A stretch of DNA of 64,000 bases from Chiridota heheva (taxonomy: Eukaryota > Echinodermata > Holothuroidea > Apodida > Chiridotidae): the NCBI GenBank assembly GCA_020152595.1, contig JAIGNY010004252.1, forward strand, positions 169,001 through 233,000. The letters are read 5' to 3'. Of the stretch, positions 27,001-39,000 are shown one piece after another. A model generated the notes under the pieces. The model ran no database searches. It saw only the letters and a list, made by a program, of their open reading frames with translations, and had not been told where the DNA came from. Position 1 is the first letter of the stretch, and each line of letters starts with the position of its first letter. Both the position numbers and the translations under genes were made by a program.

Positions 27001-30000
27001 TAATAATTATAAGTATGTTAATAATTATAAATATGCTATCAAATTTAAGTAATCTACAAATCACCTAATACAAGTGTTTGTAATAGTTGTTTTCAGTATG
27101 AATTTGTACCATGCAGTACCTTATAAACATTCTTATATATGAACCTGTATTAACTGTGGTTCTATGGGTACATTGCCCACATAATGGTGTTGAATATTGA
27201 CAGAACCACAAGGGAAATGAAAGGGGGTTGCATATTTTGTCGCAAACATGAATTTTTTTCATTAAGGTCTCTTACCCTCTTTTTGTGGTTACGCCACTGT
27301 GGAAATAATTTTCAATATGCAAATGAACTTAGTCTACCATAGAAAATAATTCATTCTTTCTTGGCTTGAACGTAGTGAGTGCTCCATAACCTTTCTAAAA
27401 CTTTATGTCACAAGTTTCCACCACGACTGTCTTTTTCACCAGTCGAGAGAAGAATCACGCACACCTCCAAAAGCCAAAGCCTCACCACATACACCTGACA
27501 AAAAAGAAGTCAAAATCAAAGTTTAAGCATAGTATTGAGATCACAAAGACAGCAACGCCCAAGCCAGAGACATCCCCACCCAGTAAATCTGGGGCCGATC
27601 TGTTGAGAAGAAGAGGGGCGGACCTGCCTACAGAAGTTACCTGCAGAGGAGGGGCCAAGATATGTAGGAGAAAAGAAATTCCTGAAGTAAGTTTTGACAA
27701 GTTTTCTCTTTCTGTTTTTGTTGTCATGAAGAGCCGCCTAAAATATTAATAGGGTCAAGAAAGATTTGTTTTTCAAAATGGTAGAATAATCTTATTAAAA
27801 AATTTCAACAAAGCTCATTACATCCAGATTACTGCTGATCAGTGTTGAACATATTTTAACACATGACAATCAGAATCTGCATGTAATTCTGTATGAAAAT
27901 GTGGCAATATCTTTTGAGAAAGATGTTGATTAAGGTATGGTAAATAAATACAAGTCACTTTAGTAGGTGGAAAATGTATAGTGGAGCATAAGATATTTGT
28001 TTCAAGGGGTCAACCATTAACCAGAAAAGATTGGATTGCACAAGTATAATGAATAAAATGACTCAATAAATAATATTGCCCATATGATCTTTTGTGCTCA
28101 TTTCATCTGCCTGATATAGGCGTATGGTAGCTTAGCATTCAGCGAAATATAATGAGTAAATTTGTGGGATTTTATGATTAGATAATTTGATGTTGTATCT
28201 GTTCACAGGGAGAGGAAGGATGTTTCAAAGACCTTTCCTTCGTGATCACAGGAGTGCTGGACTACATCGAAAAAGAAGACGCAAAAGCGTTGATTGAGAG
28301 TCTGGGGGGCGCTGTTCGTACGAGTGTCAGCAAGAAGACGTCCTATCTTATAATTGGAAGAGATCCCGGTGAAAGTAAAATACAAAAGGTGAGAAGAATT
28401 TTCCCTTTGAATTATTGTGTGTATTGTCAGAGGTATAATGTATTTGACGTATTAAGTGCCCCTGCTCTAATAAGCGCCCACCCAAATTTGTTTTGACTGA
28501 TAACATAATTTGTTTGATTAATTTAAAGGCTTAAAATAAGTTTTGTTATTTGATTTGCATTTTTTGTGTCTGAAGCTGACGATGCTTTTGTGGGGCTGCT
28601 AGTATAGAAGCAGTTCACACAATGCTTTTTGAATAGCATATTGTGGACGGCCCAAAACATGGATGCTTATTAGGAAGGAATTTGGGTCTTAAAAAGTGGC
28701 GCAATTATGTTTTTGTAAATAATACCAATCTTTAAACTTAAATATCTCATTAACAGAATAAGATTTTTGAATGCTTTCTTGACCATTTTCTTCCTTTTGA
28801 AGTCCTCTTTGGTATACGATAACATGCTTGACCACTGAATGAATCCTTTAATGGAATGTGGTTTTTGAATGTTTTCTTCACCATTTTGTTTCTTTTGAAG
28901 TCCTCTTTGATGTAAGATGGACTTGCTTGACCCCTAAACTAATCCTTCAACCTAACCACCACAACAGCAGGTCAAATTTTATTCCAATCTCAAGTTATTC
29001 AATTTTAAAGTCGAAACATGGAGGCTGCCATTTTGTTCAATTCTGTATTGAAATCTTGTGCATGAAGACACTATTTTCCCACAAGGGCATAAGGATTATA
29101 ATGTATTTCTTTACAAAGTTATTTAAATTTTTAATCAAAATGATCAGCATGTTTTAATCAGCATGTTTTGATCAGCATGTTTTAATCAGCATGTTTTGAT
29201 CAGCATGTTTTGATCAGCATGTTTTGGTCAGCATGTTTTGATCAGCATGTTTTGATCAGCGTGTTTTGATCAGCGTGTTTTGATCAGCGTGTTTTGATCA
29301 GCGTGTTTTGATCAGCGTGTTTTGATCAGCGTGTTTTGATCAGCGTGTTTTGGTCAGCATGTTTTGATAATTTCATGCATACGCACAAATGTTGTAGATC
29401 CTTACAAAAAGATCACACTTTTTAATAAGCTACAAAACTTGAGATAGATTAGAAAGACATGCTATTTTTGATGTAATAGTGCTTATAAAAAAAGAATTGG
29501 CCTAAAGTTTCTTCCTACTAAAGTGCCCATGCTCCTGAGTCTTGCGCAGTGCACCCTTCAAACTGCATTGTGTGGACTGGTTCTATGCTAGCCACACAAT
29601 AACCCACCACGATAGCGGCAGAGGCAAAATAATGTAACAAAAGTTATTTTAAGTCTACAGATTAATCAAACAAATTATGTTGTCGGTCAAAAAATGTTGG
29701 GTTGGTGCTTATTAGAGAGGGGGAGCCAAATACGGTACAAGTCATTGATGACATCTCGTTTTGGATGGTATAAAATCAGAATGGCAGCTTCATAGTGGTA
29801 GCATCAAAGTTTCTAATAATTACAACAAGTGTGTTAGATTGCTTTGGAAGGTATGAAATTTGGTCAGAACATTTGTTAGCTTTAATTCTATCAGTTATTA
29901 ATGAGGTGCAGATGCTCAGTTGTTAAGGAGTGATGGTCGTATGCGAAAGGTATCGAGTTCGATTCCCGCCGCAAGTGCTGCATTGTGTCCTTGAGCAAGG

Positions 30001-33000
30001 CACTTTATACTCTACTTGCTTCAGTCCACTCAGCTGTGCAAATCAGTACCAGCACTGCTGGGTACTTAATCTCCGATGGACTGGCATCCCGTCAGGGGGA
30101 GTTGTGTACTCTCATCCACTTGCGCCATAGAAACTGGGGATAAGCACCGGCTGCTGAGCCTAATGGCTTGTACGGATTTAGCTTAGAGGTGCAGTAGCTC
30201 AGTAGGTAAGGAGTCATGCTCATATGCGAAAGGTACCGGGTTCGATTCCCACTGCGAGTGCTGCATTGTATCCTTGAGCAAGGCACAGACCTCCATGGTG
30301 TAGTAGTTAGTGCTTTGTCCTCTCACCCGCACGTCCCGGGTTCGAATCCCGGTGGGTCTGCAACCAGCAAGTTCACAGCTGGTTATCAAAGGCCGTGGCC
30401 GTCTTCATATAATGTCCAGCACTGGATGCTTTTGGGACATTAGACCTTGCTATGCTATGCTATGCTACTCTACTTGCTTCAGTCCACTCAGCTGTAAAAT
30501 GAGTACCAGCACTGCTGAGGATTTCACCTGTGATAAACTAGGGGAAGTTGTGTACTCTCACCCGCTTGCGCCATGGAAACTTGGGATAAGCACTGGCCCT
30601 ATGAGCCTAATGTAATGGCTCGGATGGATTTATCTCTAATTTTATCAGATGAAATAAGGAGTATGTCAGATTTGATGTCTCCTTTCAGCTCATCCTTTTG
30701 TTTGATTTGTATTAGGCTATGGATTTTAAAGTGGAGCAGATTAATGAAGAGGAATTATATGATCTAATAAGAACAAAACCAGGAACAGGCAAGAGACGAA
30801 AGGTCAAATCCATGTCAAAGGTTGGTATTATACTTAGGTTATTTAATAATATTTTGTCCCTCTTTTCACGTAGTAACGAATGTCATTTGTGTATAGTGAC
30901 AAATGTCAAAGTTAAAATTATTAATTCCGCATACTGACAAATGTACAGAAAATTTTAAGCTTGAGGAAATAAAAGTTGATGAACACATTACATAGCTTTA
31001 TATATCATTGGAAAGAGAAAATGCTAATGTTTTGACAATTGTACTTACATTAAAGATATTCTAAGCAAAATATTATTTCATGAAGCTTCAAAAACATTCG
31101 TCAGTACGCGGAAATAATAATTTAGTATTTTGCGCCAATTTTCGTTTCACCTAAATAAGGCATTCGTCAGTACGCGGAAAGAGGGACGATTTGTTAATAG
31201 CAGTTGCTACAATATTGGGAATGTGTTATTTAAAGATATAAACTATTGATTGCAAGCACTGAAGTACTAGGTGGAACAATGTTTTTGCATGAAAATATAC
31301 CAAGATAATAATATATAAACCTTATTGCAACAAGCATATTGATTAGATTACTGTATGTTAATAGCTTATGGACATCTAGAGTTGACTAGCCAATTGGAAA
31401 GACTTATAGATTTTGGGTAAAACGGGTTGGATTTCGGAAATAAATCTTGAAATTTCGGACAAGGTAATGTGAAATTTAGGAATACCTCTTAAATTCTGAG
31501 TCATTGCCAATCAAAATTGAAAGAAATTATATTAAATTTAAATTTATGGCCGAGCAGGTAGCTGAAAATATTTGTTATTCTTTAAAATGATTCCTAACAT
31601 CTCAGGTACTGAAAGTAATCAAAGATGTCTATTTTTGCTAGAATTTTAGTGAGCATATTGGTACAGACTCAATTTTTTTTCTTTTCACTTTTTAAACAAT
31701 TGTGAAAGACAATGTAAAAACCAAAGATCATACGCAAGAAAATACCTGGTCATCCAGCCAAATATCTCAAATTAGCCTGAAATCAAAAATCCAAATGCAA
31801 AATTTAAGTTTAATAACTGATTTTTATTTTACTTTTTGACTTTTTGATTTCGCTAAAAAAACCTAATGTTTTCCTACCATTCCTTTACAGGATACTCCAG
31901 AAGAAACATCTGAATCTACATCTCCAAAGAAGAAAAAAAAAATCTCTGAAAAAGCAGAAAAACATGAAAACTCTGAGAAATCTACACAAAATTCAGAACA
32001 ATTTAATTCTCAGGAATCAACAGATTACAGTCAGGAGAGTTTAGGGAAAGTAGATGCACAAGAAAAGGAGAAATCGACCGGCCAATCAGAACAGTCGTAT
32101 CTAATGTGGGTTGACAAGTACAGACCTCAAAGTACAAAGCAAATAATTGGTCAGCAAGGGGACAGAAGTAATGTCAGGAAGCTTTCGAAGTGGCTGAGGT
32201 TGTGGAATGATAATAATTTTGGTTGCAATAAATCAAAAGGTATGGATTTTGTTGTTGTTGTTGTTAGCTTTTTGTTTCCAGACGACCGTTTTGGGATGAA
32301 GAGGACAATTTTTATGTAAAGTGGTTTTCTGGTCTCTTCGTTACACTCTGGAAAGAAAAAAAAATGGGGACTTTGAATGATGACCTAGTTACACCTAAGG
32401 TTATGGTGCACACAGTGTACTTGAAGAATTTTCATTTTCATACATATGATCGAGGACTATGAAAGAAATAATTGGATATAAAAATCATGTTGATATCTTT
32501 TTTTGTTAATGAGTCATTGTATTTCAGAGATTGTGCAATTTTGTTGAAAAGTGACCTCACAGTGTACAGTGTGATGTCATAAAGGCAAATTCATGTATTT
32601 AAAACAAAATTAAATTTCTCTTTCTAAATTACTAGAAACATTCGTTATTTGATCATTTATTAAAATGGTATAACATACACTTCATACAAACGTGCTTTTA
32701 TGGATCTGCTCATTTACCTTACACTTGAAGTAAACCTTTATAAATTTTTTTATTTGATTACAATTTTACATAAGAATTGTCTTGGCTCTGCCTTTATGAC
32801 ATCACATTTTACTCTGTGAGGTCACTTTTCAACACACTCACGCAATCTTTGAAATGCAATAACTTCTAAACACGAAAATATGTGAACATGATTTTTACAC
32901 CAAATTGTTTCTATAATAGTCCTCTATCGTGTATATGAAAATGAAAATTTAGGGAATATTCCTTTAATTCCCCAAATGGACATCTGTAGATTCTACATGT

Positions 33001-36000
33001 TTAAATTTGGAGTACTTTCATTAGTAAAATTTGGTTGCATCACTTTGAAATCGCCATATCAGTTAAAAATAAAACATACAGTATGCTCGATTATATCTGA
33101 GTGATTTCAAGCATTCTTATTGGCTGATATTGACATGACTATTTAGAGACTTAAAGGTATATGGACTGGCATAGGTGTAGGGATGGGGGGCACATACTCC
33201 CCAATATTGCAGTGATCTACATGGTGCTCTCTCAACTAAGTCAATTTTTTACCATTGAAGTAGTGTTGTAGCCTATCTTTGTGCCCCCACCTCCCTTTAA
33301 TGAAGAACATGTTCCTACTTCTATGTGGACAGGTAGAGGCAATAGCTAAATTGATATAAAACATACTAAAAACATGAAGAAAGCATTTAAGTTGTCATCA
33401 AAATTGGTTAAAATGTGGCCATTTTTCAACTTTTTCATAAAAATACAGGCAAATATACAAATTCTGTGTTTACTCTTGTGATGTTTGAACGGGATATAGT
33501 CTCTATTCTCTGATGTAAATCCATTGTCTTTTAACCTCTGCCATTTCTCTTTAAAAAAAGGAAGATAAATCTAATGAAGAGCATTTGATCTTTACCATAC
33601 ACCCCCAACTAACCTCAAGGTGGAGAAGACATTTTGAACATTTTCAAGGTCTAAAATTAAGGGAAGAAATTAAAAGAAAAACAAAACCATTTGTGAGGTG
33701 TTTTCCTGTTTTTACATCACATTTTTTGCAACACGAAACAAATGTCAAACTTTGATTACTCATCAGTTGAAAACTAGACAATGTATTTTCAAAATTGAAT
33801 TTTTTTATTAAACATTGAATTTAATGCTGGTTTTGCAACGTGGTTGAACAGAAAACTTTTGTACCTACCGTTGCAGCGCACTATGTGCACCACCATATAA
33901 GGTTGTACAAGTTGCAAAACTCTCATCATGATCTGAGTACCTAGAGAAAAATCATGGGGTATAGAAATGACTGGTGTACCAAGTCTACTATGGAAGGTTG
34001 GCGCCTTCATCCTCACATTCTGAACAATTGTTAATGTATTTTAAATACAATTTATTTAATGTTTTTACTATTTGAATTATTTTTCCTTCAACTTTCTTGA
34101 GGGTGGTAAATTATAATTATCCTTACTAGATTTTGTTTTACTACTTTCCTGATATATCCAATGGTTTTTAAGTCTCAAAATCGCTGGACAAAATATGATA
34201 GGATACATAAAAGATTGAGGAATATGAGGCTATGACATCACAAGTAGTCTGATTTCAGTCGTTTCTTCACAAATGATACCAAGCGTTGACCTAAATATCT
34301 GCTTTAACGGAATAATATATTTGATGCTTTTTTTCACTATTTTGTTTCTTTTGAAATCCTTTTCATATCAGCCTGGCCCCTGAATTGGTCCTTTAACTGT
34401 GCACTGTAATGTGCCGACAGTTGTCACATATCAGCATATAACAATTACATTGTATTTTGTAATTACGTTTCAGCTAAATTTAATCGTGAAGATGGTTTCT
34501 CTTACAAAGCGGCTCTGCTTTCAGGACCGCCAGGGGTTGGGAAAACGACATCAGCACAGCTTGTTTGCAAGGTAAGAGTGATGGTAGTACCTACATGAAT
34601 CTAGGACCTAAGAAGGTAAATGTGCGGTGGCGTATTCAATCGGGGGTCAAGGGCGGGAACTTGCACCCCTGGTGAAATTCTGTATGTAAATTATAAGTAG
34701 CGGGATATACCATATATATACAATATGCTATACATTTTAGGGAAATAAACTGAAAAATGATTATAAGGTTAAATATCACCCAAATTTGTTTCTTTGTTCC
34801 TAGCAAAATAAAGTGTCACTTTTTCGGAAATTTTATTTAATTTTCGGAAAATTTGTTCAATATTCAGGAACTTTTTTTAATTTTCGGGAATTTTTATTCA
34901 ATTTCCTTCATTTAGGGGCAATTGTTTTCGATTTTAGAAACTAGTCTTCAATTTGCGGGCAATTTTTTTCTCTGGAATTATCTTTAATTTTCAGGAAATG
35001 TTGCCAAAGATTTTTTTAAATGTACACAATTTTCCAATAATTTTACCACAAGTTCCCTTCAATTTTGGTGAACATGCGAAGCATAATGCGAACCTATGTA
35101 ATGGCGATTTCTTCCGTTCACAGTTTTGCCTGAGATTTCCTCAGAAATGTTAAAGCTTTTTGAGAATTTCTCAGAAAATATTAGTTTATTCAGAGTTACT
35201 CAGGAAAAGTTGCAGTTTCTTCAGATATCTTCATGGAAGGCTGGAATTTCCTCACTAAATGTTAACATTTTTCAGAGACTCTTAAGACAGGTTGAAGAAT
35301 AGTTTCCTTAAAAAGTCTACAAAACATTTGAATTTTTCTTTGAAGATAACTGTAAGATAAATTGTGTGCACCAACGGCTGTATCAGGCATGACTATTAAA
35401 ATGCGCCTTCATTATTGTGGTCATTTGCATAAAGTTGCTACAGTATATGAGCTGACAAAGACTTTTTTTACTTAGTATGCTTAGTCAGGGAGTGTGACAG
35501 GTTGTGACTGCATATGGACATAGGGAAGGATGTCATATGGGACATGGATGGGGCCATACAGGACGTAGGATAGAATATATACCATGTGGTATGCACCAAG
35601 GCATGATTATTTAATTTGCCTGTTTTTCTTATTTAACAGTTATTTGCATATAAGTTATGATATGGGCTGACAGACTTTCATATATAATGTGCTCAATCAG
35701 GGACTGACAGCTAGGACAAGACTTCTTATGGAGCTTATGCCATGTGGGAGATGGGGTGGGATGCCATGTGGGGGGTGGGATGCCATGTGGGAGATGGGGT
35801 GGGATGCCATGTGAAACAGGGTGGGATGCCATGTGGGATATATGGTGGAATGTTATGAGGGACATGGGGTGGAATGCTATGGGATGGGATGTCATGTGGG
35901 ATGGGATGTTATGTGGGACATGGGATGTCATGTGGGACATGGGATGTCATGTGGGACATGGGATGTCATGTGCGACATGGGATGTTATGTGGGACATGGG

Positions 36001-39000
36001 ATGTCATGTGGGACATGGGGTTGGATGCCATGTGGGACATAGGGTTGGATGCCATGTGGGATATGGAGTTGGATGCCATGTGGGACATGGGGTGGGATGC
36101 CATGTGGGGGACATGTGGTGGGATGCCATATGGGACATGGGGTGGGATGCCATGTGGGGGACATGTGGTGGGATGCCATATGGGACATGGGGTGGGATGC
36201 CATGTGGGACATGGGGTGGGATGCCATGTGGGACATGGGGTGGGATGCCATGTGGGACATGGGGTAGGATGCCATTTGGGACATGGGGTGGGACGCCATG
36301 TGGGACATGGGGTGGGATGCCATGTGGGACATGGGGTGGGATGCCATGTGGGACATAGGGTAGGATGCCATGTGGGACATGGGTGGGATGCCACGAATAA
36401 CACAGAGTGTGACAGGTTGGGATGCTATGTGTGACATAGGGTAGGAGGTTATGTGGGACAGGGTATGGGGACATAGGATGTAATGCCATGTGGGACATAA
36501 AGTAGGATGGGAACATGTGGAACATATGGTGGGACATAAGGTGGAATGCTATGTGGGACATCAAGTGGGAAGCCACTGATGCAAGAATATAAGGTCGGAT
36601 GACATGGGGGACATAGGTTGGGATCCATGTGGGACATAGGATGGGATCCATGTGGGACATAGGATGGGATGCCATGTGGGTCATAGGGTGGGATGCCATG
36701 TGGGACATATGGTGGAATGCCATGTGGACATATTGTATGGTGAAATGCCATGTGGGAGATATGGTGGAATGCCATGTGGGACATGGGATGTCATGTGGGA
36801 TATGGAGTGGGATGCCATTTGGGACATTGGATCTATGTGGAACCATAGGTGGGATGCCATGTGGGATATATGGTGGAATGCCATGTAAGAAATATTGTGG
36901 AATGCTATGTGGGACATGGGATGTCATGTGGGATATGGGGTGGGATGCCATGTGGAACATGGGGGTGCCATGTGGGACTGCCATTTTTATAATTGGCTGG
37001 GTCATATGATATGGGTGTCAATTTGCATGGGCATGCGAACCACGGCCGTATTTACCATTCTAGTTTCAGTTTTGTATTAATAATTTCCCAATTTTGCTTC
37101 CCAACCAGGAAGGTGAAATCACACACCCCTCCCTCCCCGCTTCCTATACGCCTCTGGGCATAAATAACTCTTTTCTTATAATTACTGTTTGCCCCCTTCC
37201 CCTACCCCCTTTCCCTCCCCGGCACCGAAAGCTAAATGGTACTTTGATGTTTTTGCCTTCAAAGAAGTTAAAATTATAAGTCTTGCTCTTGATATCAATT
37301 TAAATCTAGCTTGAAGAGAAATGGTAAAATCGAAACTTTGCCGAAAGAACTGAAAACAATTTATTCCTGGTCTGAACAGTAGAACCTTACATGAAAAGAA
37401 ATGAAACAATTAGGATGTACAGAAGGATGACCTATAGACCTTTTCAAATCTGAATCGGCAATTTCCAGATAGCTAATTAAAATAATGTCAAATAGCTGAG
37501 ATTCACGTGTCCATAATGGACCAATCGTATACTGGAGGAATATTATTGACCTATAAAATACTGGAGGAATCTTGGCCGTCTGCACAATTCACGCACGGTA
37601 TGGGACCAAGCAAATGGAAATATATTTTCAAGCACACGTATCATACGTGTGTTATACATGAAGGAAATACACGCACGTATTGCTGCTTACATTTTTTTCT
37701 TTAAACCTGCACCTGATTGGTTGGGAAACAAAGGAAAAGTTCCTCCAGATTGGTCGAAGTACTGAAGAAATCACGTTTGGCTAAACTTGGTTTGAAAAGG
37801 TCTATAAGATATTGTGAAGATGCTTCAGTAAGCTTTCACCTCATTGAGGTATACAGTACTGCACTGCATTTATTCAAGCATACTGTTTTCATTTCTTTTG
37901 GTGATGTTCTTTGGAAACTCATACTTTTCATCTCTCTGTGTTGTTATGAACGCATCTGCGTTAATACTGTTAATGCTAATAGTTGTTAAAGATGCAGTGG
38001 AATTCAATAAATAAATAATGATATTATGATATGAATAATTATATTATAATGATATTATAATCATATATTGTAACAAATTATAATAGAGGAGGGGTTTTTG
38101 ATGTCTTTTATTACAAAAGCAAAATTCCTTGTAGTTTTTCGAACTATCAAGGAATATAAAGTATCTTGAGTAGTTACGGAGAGACCATTCCACTCGCAAA
38201 TTTAAGTGGTAGAAAAATTGAAAATTGTTTAATTTGGATTGTTTACCTTTTAGAAGAAGATCAAAAGTTTGTATGAATTATACATGCATCCAATTGCAAC
38301 ATATCATGTGTCCTTGCAACATATCATGTGTCCTTGCAACATATCATGTTTCCTTGCAACTTATCATGTGTCCTTGCAACATATCATGTGTCCTTGCAAC
38401 ATATCACGTGTCCTTGCAACATATCATGTGTCCTTGCAACATATCATGTGTCCTTGCAACATATCACGTGTCCTTGCAACATATCATGTGTCCTTGCAAC
38501 ATATCATGTGTCCTTGCAACATATCATGTATCCTTGCAACATATCATGTGTCCTTGCAACATATCATGTGTCCTTGCAACATATCATGTGTCCTTGCAAC
38601 ATATCATGTGTCCTTGCAACATATCATGTGTCCTTGCAGCATATCACGTGTCCTTGCAGCATATCACGTGTCGTTGCAACATATCACGTGTCCTTGCAAC
38701 ATATCACGTGTCCTTGCAACATATCATGTGTCCTTGCAACATATCACGTGTCCTTGCAACATATCACATGTCGTTGCAGCATATCACGTGTCCTTGCAGC
38801 ATATCACGTGTCGTTGCAACATATCACGTGTCCTTGCAACATATCACGTGTCCTTGCAACATTAAACAAATATATAATTTCCTACTTAAATATTCTTTTA
38901 TTGATGTATTCCTTAATAATACCATAGATTTTGGTTGTAATTGGTATACGTAAAATCTGTTATTTGACTAAATAACTATTTGAGCAAGTTGAGTTATAGT

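Noticed and set aside
30286-30361. Functional tRNA-Glu or tRNA-Gln gene
   Set aside because: A and B boxes, acceptor pairing and T arm are good, but the anticodon stem does not pair and the head is fused to a SINE body inside another SINE.
36004-37005. 333-residue open frame on the minus strand (and several long ones on +)
   Set aside because: It is translation of the 24-bp minisatellite; a period divisible by three keeps frames open. Product is monotonous His/Pro/Ser, with no domain, start context or splice logic.
38285-38864. CRISPR-like array
   Set aside because: Units are head-to-tail with no unique spacers and the DNA is clearly from an animal gene; the same holds for the 13-, 14- and 24-bp arrays.
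38225-38953. 242-residue open frame rich in Cys/His/Ser
   Set aside because: Product of the 20-bp array, open in all three + frames; no sign of a zinc-finger pattern beyond the repeat.
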